Source: Bacteroidaceae bacterium (GTDB lineage Bacteria; Bacteroidota; Bacteroidia; Bacteroidales; Bacteroidaceae). Taken from it: a stretch of 5,682 bases of DNA. The first letter of the stretch is position 1. Every line of letters starts with the position of its first letter. The stretch spans positions 1 to 5,682 of the forward strand of contig JAGCWG010000264.1 of NCBI GenBank assembly GCA_017961965.1, in the 5' to 3' direction. Shown piece by piece: positions 1 to 5,682 of this stretch. The notes beneath the pieces were generated by a model, which did no database searches, was not told the origin of the DNA, and was given only the letters and a program-made list of their open reading frames with translations. A program made the translations under genes and the position numbers.

Positions 1-3
1 ATA

Positions 4-29
4 GCCGCCCCCTTTGGGGGTCGGGGGGC
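4..29. repeat. G/C-rich hairpin element before the esterase gene
   Basis: Five C (8-12) and five G (16-20) face each other across TTT, giving a tight hairpin. A second G block (23-28, then C at 29) can pair with GCCCCC at 7-12 instead, so two mutually exclusive stems are possible. The element ends 21 bases before the likely start codon of the esterase gene. From general memory, similar C-run/G-run elements are common between genes in Bacteroidetes genomes, so this is probably a dispersed intergenic repeat, possibly acting as the terminator of an upstream gene outside the window. No T-run follows it on the + strand. The pairing is seen directly; the role is unknown. Confidence 0.55.
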
Positions 30-50
30 ATGGGATATAGAATAACAAAT

Positions 51-1367
51 ATGAAACGAATAAATACACTTATCACGATAATGGTTCTGACTTGCATCTT
101 TGCAACGACGAACATATATGCACAGATTCGTGGCACCAACATCACGGTTACGGTCACTCCTGACCACAAGGACTGGAACTACAAGGTGGGCGAGAAGATT
201 GAGTACAACGTGTGTGTGCTCAAGTCAAGCACGTTGCTTGACAATGCCAACATTTCATACGAGATGGGACCTGAGATGTACCCAGAGGTGAAGAAGGACA
301 TGAACCTCAAGACTGGAAACACAAAGATTTCGGGCAAGATGAACAAGCCGGGATTTTATAAGCTAAAGGTTACGGCTCATGTGGGAGGCAAGGATTATGA
401 GAACTGGTGTACGGTAGCCGTATCGCCTGAGAAGATTGTGCCAAGCACACAATGTCCGAAGGACTTTGATGAGTTCTGGACAAAGACGGCAGAGCAGGCA
501 AGGTGGACAAGCCTTGAACCTACGTTCGAGCTTCTTCCTCTCAAGAGTACACCTGCTGTAAACACATATCAGGTAAGTTTCCAGAATGACCAGTGGGGAC
601 GCAGGATATTCGGTATTCTCAACGTACCAACAAAGCCGGGCAAGTATCCTGCACTCCTCAAAGTACCAGGAGCCGGGGCACGTCCATACCAAGGCGACAG
701 CTGGTTTGCAAGTCAGGGAGCAATACTTCTTGAAATCGGTATTCATGGTGTTCCAGTCATCTATGAGCGTGACTACTATGAACGACTGATGCAGACAGCC
801 GTCAACGAATACTGGTGGTACGGAACGAATGACAAGAACAAGAGCTACTATAAGAAGGTCATCACGGGTTGCCTTCGTGCCATCGACCTCATAGCAACGC
901 TTGACAGCCTCAACCCTTCGCTCGGCGTGGGATGGGACGGCAAGAACCTTGGTGTTACGGGTTCAAGTCAGGGAGGATTCCTCACTCTCGTATGTACGGC
1001 TCTCGACAAGCGTGTGAGCTGTTATGGTGCCGTTCACGCTGCCCTTTGCGACCATGAGTCTTCGCTCAAGAAGGTTGCGTGCGGATGGCCTCATTACTAC
1101 TATAATGTAGCCAATCCTGACCCACGCGACATAGAGAATATGCGCTACTACGACGGTGTGAACTTTGCACGCAGGATTACCGTACCAGGCTATTTCTCCT
1201 TCGGATATAATGACGACGTAGTGCCGCCAACATCATCTTACGGCACATATAATATAGTGACAGCAGAAAAAACTCTCTCCGTATATCCTCAGACAGCCCA
1301 CTTCTGGTATCAGGAACAATGGGACGAATGGCAGGGATGGTTATTAAAACATTTAGGTATAAAATAA
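51..1367 (+). CDS. Secreted CE7-family acetyl (xylan/mannan) esterase with N-terminal beta-sandwich-like domain
   Basis: Predicted carbohydrate esterase of family CE7 (AXE1-type alpha/beta hydrolase), 438 residues. It probably removes O-acetyl groups from hemicellulose or its oligosaccharides in the periplasm or outside the cell. Residues 1-24 form a signal peptide (MKR, hydrophobic core, then IYAQ); the one Cys in the core is not in a good lipobox. Residues about 27-125 look like an Ig-like beta domain, making the protein longer than the usual CE7 length of about 320. The catalytic domain begins near CPKDFDEFW. The nucleophile is Ser306 in GSSQGG (codon 966-968), the acid probably Asp388 in GYNDDVVPP, and the base His417 in TAHFW. 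DGVNFARR before the Asp matches other CE7 enzymes. The family RGQ motif is replaced by IHG, and the HE motif by HF. An in-frame ATG at 30 adds only MGYRITN and lies against the G-rich hairpin, so ATG at 51 is preferred. The acetylated substrate is inferred from the neighbouring GH26, GH94 and GH130 genes. Confidence 0.88.
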   Translation: MKRINTLITIMVLTCIFATTNIYAQIRGTNITVTVTPDHKDWNYKVGEKIEYNVCVLKSSTLLDNANISYEMGPEMYPEVKKDMNLKTGNTKISGKMNKPGFYKLKVTAHVGGKDYENWCTVAVSPEKIVPSTQCPKDFDEFWTKTAEQARWTSLEPTFELLPLKSTPAVNTYQVSFQNDQWGRRIFGILNVPTKPGKYPALLKVPGAGARPYQGDSWFASQGAILLEIGIHGVPVIYERDYYERLMQTAVNEYWWYGTNDKNKSYYKKVITGCLRAIDLIATLDSLNPSLGVGWDGKNLGVTGSSQGGFLTLVCTALDKRVSCYGAVHAALCDHESSLKKVACGWPHYYYNVANPDPRDIENMRYYDGVNFARRITVPGYFSFGYNDDVVPPTSSYGTYNIVTAEKTLSVYPQTAHFWYQEQWDEWQGWLLKHLGIK

Positions 1368-1381
1368 TTATAGTTTAACTT

Positions 1382-1518
1382 GTAGTTAAATTGTAGTTAA
1401 AATGGAGTTATATAGGAAGTTAAAAAGACGTTTGATTGTTCGCTATTTTCGTTTATCCAAAACGGACATTCGTCTTTTTTACTCCACTTTAACTACCCTT
1501 TAACTCCTTTTTAACTTC
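1382..1518. repeat. Large imperfect inverted repeat built from 11-base-spaced TTTAACT units
   Basis: The left arm carries AGTTAAA-type units starting at 1384, 1395, 1406 (AGTTATA) and 1418. The right arm carries TTTAACT-type units starting at 1477 (TTTTACT), 1488, 1499 and 1510. Spacing is 11, 11 and 12 bases on the left and exactly 11 on the right. The arms pair in register: AAAAAGACG (1422-1430) is complementary to CGTCTTTTT (1471-1479), and the remaining units face each other with small mismatches, giving arms of about 48 bases around a 40-base centre. The centre holds a smaller hairpin, CGTTT (1450-1454) with AAACG (1460-1464). It fills most of the 215-base gap between the esterase and GH94 genes. 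It could be a dispersed intergenic or MITE-like repeat, a phased array of regulator sites, or an RNA structure that uncouples the two genes. I saw no ORF in it and no convincing TAnnTTTG promoter box. The structure is seen directly; the function is unknown. Confidence 0.75.
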
Positions 1519-1546
1519 TTGCAAGTAAAGCGTCAGCTGAACTTGC
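1518..1546. other. Small dyad-symmetric element upstream of GH94
   Basis: GCAAGT (1521-1526) is an exact inverted match of ACTTGC (1541-1546). Between them lies the perfect 8-base palindrome TCAGCTGA (1533-1540), and CTTGCAAG (1518-1525) is another 8-base palindrome overlapping the left arm. The element sits directly after the long inverted repeat and 36 bases before the GH94 start codon, a suitable place for an operator or a 5' leader hairpin. Short palindromes can arise by chance, so a regulatory role is only a possibility. Confidence 0.35.
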
Positions 1547-1582
1547 GAAACTTAAATAAAATAATTGAGCTACACAAAGAAT

Positions 1583-4072
1583 ATGGACAACAAGACTTAC
1601 GGTTACTTTGATGACGAAAACAGAGAGTACGTCATCACCGACCCTGCTACGCCTTTTCCATGGATCAACTACCTTGGAAATGAGGATTTCTTTGGATTGA
1701 TATCCAACACGGCTGGTGGATACGATTTCTACAAGGATGCCAAGTTCCGACGCATAACGCGTTACAGGTACAATGGTGTGCCTATGGACAATGGCGGTCG
1801 CTATTTCTATATAAATGACAATGGCACTGTGTGGAACCCAGGATGGAAGCCTTGCAAGACTCCCCTCGACAAGTACGAGTGTCGCCACGGTATGAACTAC
1901 ACACGCATTACGGGTGCAAAGAACGGTATCGAGGCAAGCGTCCTCTTCTTTGTTCCTCTTCACACATGGGCAGAGGTACAGAAGGTAACACTCAAGAACA
2001 CAACCAACGTGATAAAGAAGATTAAGCTCTTCTCCTTTGCCGAGTGGTGTCTGTGGAATGCCGCTACGGATATGGAGAACTTCCAGCGCAACTGGTCAAC
2101 AGGCGAGGTGGAGATTGACGGTAGCGTCATCTACCACAAGACGGAATACAAGGAACGTCGCAACCACTACGCATACTACTCAGTAAATGTTCCTATACAG
2201 GGATATGACACCGACCGCGAAAGTTTCATCGGTCTCTATAATGAGTTTGCAGACCCACAATGTGTGATGGCTGGCAAGCCTGCCAACTCACTTGCTCACG
2301 GATGGTCTCCTGTTGCCTCACATTATATAGAGGTAGAGTTGAAGCCATACGAAAGTAAGGACTTCATCTTCCTTCTCGGTTATGTAGAGAATGAGCAGGA
2401 CGAAAAGTTCTCAAAGGAAGACATCATACGTAAGGCAAAGGGCGAACTCATATCATCACAAGCAAGCGACGTTACTCTCGTCAACAAAAAGAAAGCACTT
2501 GAAACAATACAACGCTTCTCTACCGTAGAAGCCGTGGACAAGGCTTTCGATGAGTTGCACAGGATGTGGGACGAGTTGCTTGACAAGTACATAGTCAAGA
2601 GTGATGATGAGCGACTCAACCGTATGGTCAACATCTGGAACCAGTACCAGTGTATGATAACGTTCAACTTCTCACGTTCGGCTTCATTCTTCGAGAGCGG
2701 CATAGGTCGCGGCATGGGCTTCCGCGATTCCAATCAGGACCTTGTGGGATTCGTGCATCAGGTATCAAGTCGTGCACGTGAGCGCATCATAGACATTGCT
2801 TCGACACAGTTCCCTGACGGCGGATGCTATCATCAGTACCAGCCTCTCACCAAGCGTGGCAACAACGACATAGGCGGTGGATTCAACGATGACCCTATGT
2901 GGCTCATCTTCGGTACTGTTGCTTATATAAAGGAGACAGGCGACCTGTCCATACTTGACGAGATGGTGCCTTGGGACAATCAACCGGGTACGGAGGTGAC
3001 GCTCTTTGAGCACCTCAAGATTTCATTCAATCATGTCATAGAGAACCTCGGTCCTCATGCACTTCCTCTCATCGGACGTGCCGACTGGAATGACTGCCTC
3101 AACCTCAACTGCTTCTCATGGGATCCTAACGAGAGTTTCCAGACAACGGAGAACAAGACGGAGGGTTCAAAGGCTGAGTCGCTGATGATTGCAGGACTCT
3201 TCGTACTCTGCGGTCGTGACTATGTAGCACTCTGTGAGCACATAGGTAAGAAGGAAGAGGCTGAGCGTTGCAAGGCTCACATAAACAATATGATTGCAGC
3301 CGTGAAGAAGGACGGCTGGGACGGCGAATGGTATCTTCGTGCCTACGACTTCTACGGCAATAAGATTGGCTCAAAGGAGAATGAGGAGGGCAAGATATTC
3401 ATCGAGTCACAGGGATTCTGTACCATGGCTGGTATCGGTCTTGAGGACGGCATGGTGGACAAGGCTCTTGACTCATGCAAGAAATACCTCGACTGTGAGC
3501 ATGGTATGGTACTCAATCATCCTGCATACACGACCTATCACGTGGAGATGGGCGAGATAAGTTCATACCCTGCCGGCTACAAGGAGAATGCCGGTATCTT
3601 CTGCCACAACAACCCTTGGGTCATCATCGGTGAGACCGTGGCAGGACGTGGTAATGACGCATGGGAGCACTACACCAAGATATGTCCAGCATGGATAAAG
3701 GACCAGACCTTACATAAGGTTGAGCCATACGTCTATTCGCAGATGGTGGCTGGCAAGGATGCTGCAAAGCCTGGTGAGGGCAAGAACTCATGGCTCACGG
3801 GTACGGCAGCATGGAACTGGTATGCGATAACACAGTTCATACTTGGTATCAAGCCTACATTCGACGGTATAGAGATTGACCCTTGCATACCTTCCACTAT
3901 GAAGGAGTATAGTGTTAAGCGCATCCTCCGTGGTGCCGAGTTTGACATCCACGTATCTAATCCCAACGGAGCACAGAAGGGTGTCAAGAGCATTACCGTT
4001 GACGGCAAGGAGATACAAGGCAATATCATTCGATTCACAACAGGTAAGCATAAGGTGGAAGTGAGGATGTAA
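1583..4072 (+). CDS. GH94 cellobiose phosphorylase
   Basis: Predicted cytoplasmic enzyme that reversibly splits cellobiose with phosphate into alpha-D-glucose 1-phosphate and glucose, with inversion. It has 829 residues, close to the roughly 820 of Cellulomonas cellobiose phosphorylase, which it resembles along its whole length as far as I recall that sequence (for example [70 protein letters not shown]-like [10 protein letters not shown]). Domains in order: N-terminal beta-sandwich (about 1-285), helical linker, (alpha/alpha)6 barrel (about 320-740), and C-terminal beta domain. The general acid is Asp504 in [10 protein letters not shown] (codon 3092-3094), equivalent to Asp490 of the Cellulomonas enzyme. 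There is no signal peptide. A TTG at 1565 would add six residues, but ATG at 1583 starts close to the family N-terminus ([14 protein letters not shown]) and is preferred. In this locus cellobiose would come from Glc-Glc stretches of glucomannan. Cellodextrin phosphorylase activity is the main alternative but less likely at this length and similarity. Confidence 0.93.
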   Translation: MDNKTYGYFDDENREYVITDPATPFPWINYLGNEDFFGLISNTAGGYDFYKDAKFRRITRYRYNGVPMDNGGRYFYINDNGTVWNPGWKPCKTPLDKYECRHGMNYTRITGAKNGIEASVLFFVPLHTWAEVQKVTLKNTTNVIKKIKLFSFAEWCLWNAATDMENFQRNWSTGEVEIDGSVIYHKTEYKERRNHYAYYSVNVPIQGYDTDRESFIGLYNEFADPQCVMAGKPANSLAHGWSPVASHYIEVELKPYESKDFIFLLGYVENEQDEKFSKEDIIRKAKGELISSQASDVTLVNKKKALETIQRFSTVEAVDKAFDELHRMWDELLDKYIVKSDDERLNRMVNIWNQYQCMITFNFSRSASFFESGIGRGMGFRDSNQDLVGFVHQVSSRARERIIDIASTQFPDGGCYHQYQPLTKRGNNDIGGGFNDDPMWLIFGTVAYIKETGDLSILDEMVPWDNQPGTEVTLFEHLKISFNHVIENLGPHALPLIGRADWNDCLNLNCFSWDPNESFQTTENKTEGSKAESLMIAGLFVLCGRDYVALCEHIGKKEEAERCKAHINNMIAAVKKDGWDGEWYLRAYDFYGNKIGSKENEEGKIFIESQGFCTMAGIGLEDGMVDKALDSCKKYLDCEHGMVLNHPAYTTYHVEMGEISSYPAGYKENAGIFCHNNPWVIIGETVAGRGNDAWEHYTKICPAWIKDQTLHKVEPYVYSQMVAGKDAAKPGEGKNSWLTGTAAWNWYAITQFILGIKPTFDGIEIDPCIPSTMKEYSVKRILRGAEFDIHVSNPNGAQKGVKSITVDGKEIQGNIIRFTTGKHKVEVRM

Positions 4073-4079
4073 GAGAGAC

Positions 4080-4110
4080 GGACCACCGGTGGTCTCCTTC
4101 TTATTTTATT
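4080..4110 (+). terminator. Palindrome with T-rich tail between GH94 and GH26 (possible terminator or attenuator)
   Basis: A perfect 14-base palindrome, GACCACCGGTGGTC, lies at 4081-4094, eight bases after the GH94 stop codon. As RNA it would fold as a 5-base stem, GACCA with TGGTC, around a CCGG loop, extendable by one G-U pair (4080 with 4095). The sequence after it (4096-4110) is T-rich but interrupted by C and A. The next start codon is only 20 bases downstream. It could be a weak or partial terminator that lowers GH26 and GH130 expression relative to GH94, or an mRNA processing or stability hairpin. The short stem makes strong termination doubtful. Confidence 0.45.
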
Positions 4111-4114
4111 GTTT

Positions 4115-5251
4115 ATGAAACATACTATTATATTAACTACATTTCTTCTTTGCTTCCTCACATTGAGTGCAGCACAGAAGACGCCGGCGGAGAAGCTTAT
4201 TGCAAGGCTTCAGAAGCTACATCAGAAAGGATACATGTACGGACATCAGGATGATCCTTTCTATGGAATAACATGGGAATGGGACACCGACCGTAGCGAC
4301 ACCAAGGAATTGGTGGGCGACTACCCTGCTGTCATGGGCTTCGACCTCGGCGGCATAGAGATGGGTGACGAGAAGAATCTCGACAGCGTACCTTTCAACC
4401 GCATACGTGAGGAGATAATCAACCACTACTATCGTGGAGGTATCATCACCATATCATGGCATCCTCGCAATCCGCTCACGGGTACTACCGCATGGATAGA
4501 GAAGGACATAGAGAGATATGACAATGCTGTCAATGCACTCCGTGCCATCAATCATGAACGACTGGTGAAGCAGATTATCAACCCTAAGCATACAGTCAGG
4601 TCTGTACTCACGGGTGGTAGTCAGCACGCCAAGTTCACGGAATGGATGAGCCGTGTGACTGTGTTCCTCGAGTCGCTCACGGACAATAAGGGTAATCCTA
4701 TCCCAGTCATCTTCCGACCATGGCACGAGAACAACGGCTCATGGTTCTGGTGGGGACAGAACAACTGTACGGATGACGAGTACCACAGCCTATGGAACAT
4801 GCTTCAGGACTATGTCAACAAGCAACTGCCTACGAGCATCGTGTGGAGTTACTCACCAAACCTTGACGGAATGTGGACAGAGACACGCTTCCTCAAGCGT
4901 TATCCTGGCGACAGCCGAGTCGATTTGATTGGTCTCGATGCCTATCAATGGGGTACGGAAGCAGATTTCAAGGCTGGAGTGACTGCCGACTTGAAATTTA
5001 TTAGTACATTTGCATCACAGCATTGCAAACTCATTGCCATGACAGAGTGCGGCTACCAGAACTCGCCCGATGCCACATGGTGGACAAGGGTGTTCAAGCC
5101 GCTCATCGAGAACTATCCAGTATGCTATTTCCTTCCTTGGCGCAACTACAAGAAGGAACATTTCGGAGCAAGCAAGGATGCCAAGACTGCCGAAGACTTC
5201 AAGGCATGGACAAAGAACAAGCGTCTGTTGCTACTCAACGACATTAAATAG
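4115..5251 (+). CDS. Secreted GH26 beta-mannanase
   Basis: Predicted endo- or mannobiose-releasing beta-1,4-mannanase of family GH26, 378 residues, a single (beta/alpha)8 domain with no extra binding module. Residues 1-21 are a signal peptide (MKH, hydrophobic core, LSAAQ). The Cys in the core lacks a proper lipobox, so the enzyme is more likely periplasmic or released than a surface lipoprotein. Family motifs run in order: YGHQDDPFYG (about 42-51), ISWHPRNP (about 113-120), and RPWHENNGSWFWWG with acid/base Glu205 (codon 4727-4729). The nucleophile follows as Glu311 in MTECGYQ (codon 5045-5047). The 106-residue distance between the two Glu is close to the 108 in Cellvibrio Man26A. FLPWRNY near the end is also typical. 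A TTG at 4109 would add Met-Phe; ATG at 4115 is preferred. No Shine-Dalgarno is visible. Its place just before the GH130 gene parallels the B. fragilis mannan pathway, where a GH26 (ManA) makes mannobiose. Whether this one is exo- or endo-acting cannot be read from the sequence. Confidence 0.93.
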   Translation: MKHTIILTTFLLCFLTLSAAQKTPAEKLIARLQKLHQKGYMYGHQDDPFYGITWEWDTDRSDTKELVGDYPAVMGFDLGGIEMGDEKNLDSVPFNRIREEIINHYYRGGIITISWHPRNPLTGTTAWIEKDIERYDNAVNALRAINHERLVKQIINPKHTVRSVLTGGSQHAKFTEWMSRVTVFLESLTDNKGNPIPVIFRPWHENNGSWFWWGQNNCTDDEYHSLWNMLQDYVNKQLPTSIVWSYSPNLDGMWTETRFLKRYPGDSRVDLIGLDAYQWGTEADFKAGVTADLKFISTFASQHCKLIAMTECGYQNSPDATWWTRVFKPLIENYPVCYFLPWRNYKKEHFGASKDAKTAEDFKAWTKNKRLLLLNDIK

Positions 5252-5260
5252 ACTAACCTC

Positions 5261-5274
5261 TAATTACTAATTAC
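5261..5274 (+). repeat. TAATTAC tandem duplication in the GH26-GH130 gap
   Basis: TAATTAC occurs twice head to tail (5261-5267 and 5268-5274), followed by the related TCATTA. It lies in the 37-base gap between the GH26 stop and the GH130 start. I see no hairpin or terminator here, so the two genes are probably co-transcribed. The short AT-rich repeat has no clear role. Confidence 0.4.
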
Positions 5275-5288
5275 TCATTATCAAAACT

Positions 5289-5682
5289 ATGACATTCAAA
5301 GAAAAGGTTTCTGCCGTTCGCACTCGTCATGAGGCGCTTCTCTCACGCAAAAACATACCAGAAGAGGGAGGCAACGGCATATATACACGATACAAATATC
5401 CTGTCGTCACGGCAGAGCATACTCCACTGGAGTGGCGATATGACTTCAACGAACAGGACAACCCATACTTCATGCAACGCATCATGATGAACGCCACCCT
5501 CAATAGTGGTGCCATCAAGTGGAATGGCAAGTACGTCCTCGTGGTGCGTGTGGAAGGTGCTGACCGCAAGAGCTTCTTTGCCGTGGCTGAGTCGCCTAAC
5601 GGTATTGACAATTTCCGCTTCTGGGACGAGCCTATCACGATGCCAGAGGATGAGATACCTGGTACTAACGTCTATGACATGC
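5289..5682 (+). CDS. GH130 4-O-beta-D-mannosyl-D-glucose phosphorylase, N-terminal part (cut by window edge)
   Basis: Predicted cytoplasmic phosphorylase converting Man-beta-1,4-Glc and phosphate into alpha-D-mannose 1-phosphate and glucose. Only 131 complete codons are present of an expected length near 390 residues; the frame is open to the window end. The visible part closely follows B. fragilis mannosylglucose phosphorylase (GH130 subfamily 1) as I remember it: HEALLSRKN, NGIYTRYKYPVVTAEHTP, RIMMNATLNSGAIKW, RVEGADRKSFFAVAESPNGIDNFRFW and TNVYDM. Asp130 of NVYDM (codon 5676-5678) corresponds to the catalytic Asp131 of that enzyme and is intact, six bases from the edge. There is no signal peptide, consistent with a cytoplasmic role. 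ATG at 5289 gives the expected N-terminus; no Shine-Dalgarno is present. It follows GH26 by 37 bases, as expected for an operon. A mannan-oligosaccharide phosphorylase of subfamily 2 is the alternative, but the sequence favours subfamily 1. Confidence 0.92.
   Translation, partial: MTFKEKVSAVRTRHEALLSRKNIPEEGGNGIYTRYKYPVVTAEHTPLEWRYDFNEQDNPYFMQRIMMNATLNSGAIKWNGKYVLVVRVEGADRKSFFAVAESPNGIDNFRFWDEPITMPEDEIPGTNVYDM

Noticed and set aside
51..130. Lipoprotein signal in the esterase (Cys at residue 15)
   Set aside because: The residue before the Cys is Thr, the Cys is in the middle of the hydrophobic stretch, and a standard IYAQ cleavage region follows. A normal signal peptide fits better.
1422..1480. 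Rho-independent terminator of the esterase gene (AAAAAGACG, then CGTCTTTTTT)
   Set aside because: A T-run does follow the right arm, but the stem is mostly A-T, the enclosed segment is 40 bases, and the pairing continues well beyond the T-run. A terminator role is possible but not separable from the larger inverted repeat, so it is not listed separately.
1384..1516. CRISPR-like array because of regularly spaced units
   Set aside because: The period is only 11 bases with 4-base spacers, and the units change orientation halfway. This does not fit repeats and spacers of a CRISPR array.
1368..1582. Bacteroides-type promoter (TTTG and TAnnTTTG) for GH94
   Set aside because: TATTTTCG at 1444-1451 is one base off the -7 consensus, but the nearest upstream TTTG (1431-1434) is only 9 bases away instead of about 19, and the site lies inside the inverted-repeat centre. 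No better pair was found.
1565..1582. TTG start for GH94
   Set aside because: The ATG at 1583 already gives the family N-terminus, and the six extra residues match nothing expected.
1511..1963. 150-residue open frame on the minus strand overlapping the GH94 start
   Set aside because: It is antisense to a strongly recognisable GH94 N-terminus, has no family resemblance, and extends into the repeat spacer. It is a shadow of the real gene.
3733..4161. 142-residue minus-strand open frame across the GH94-GH26 junction
   Set aside because: It is opposite two confidently identified coding regions and their gap, and its protein shows no recognisable domain.
5327..5638. 103-residue minus-strand open frame opposite GH130
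   Set aside because: The plus strand encodes a clear GH130 N-terminus here, so the minus frame is a by-product.

Overview
The window looks like part of a polysaccharide utilisation locus from a gut or rumen member of the Bacteroidales. A Prevotella/Segatella-type genome is my best guess. The signs are the gene set, the close resemblance (from memory) of the GH130 protein to Bacteroides fragilis mannosylglucose phosphorylase, the absence of Shine-Dalgarno sequences before all four genes, and the AT-rich spacers. The genus is inferred, not proven.

Layout, all genes on the + strand: a G/C-rich hairpin element (4-29); a secreted CE7-type acetyl esterase (51-1367); a 215-base spacer dominated by a large imperfect inverted repeat made of 11-base-spaced TTTAACT units (1382-1518), followed by a small dyad (1518-1546); a cytoplasmic GH94 cellobiose phosphorylase (1583-4072); a 42-base gap with a perfect 14-base palindrome and T-rich tail; a secreted GH26 beta-mannanase (4115-5251); a 37-base gap; and the first 131 codons of a GH130 4-O-beta-D-mannosyl-D-glucose phosphorylase (5289 to the window edge). 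I see no tRNA, rRNA, CRISPR array, transposase or phage gene.

Taken together the genes describe breakdown of acetylated beta-1,4-glucomannan. The esterase would remove acetyl groups and GH26 would cut the backbone into short oligosaccharides outside the cytoplasm. After uptake, the two phosphorylases would split the glucose-terminated disaccharides: GH94 takes Glc-beta-1,4-Glc to Glc-1-P plus glucose, and GH130 takes Man-beta-1,4-Glc to Man-1-P plus glucose. This resembles the known Bacteroides mannan pathway (GH26, mannobiose 2-epimerase, transporter, MGP), with an added cellobiose branch and an esterase. The transporter, epimerase and regulator are not in the window.

No clearly new protein system is present. 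The least explained part is the structured non-coding DNA between the esterase and GH94 genes.
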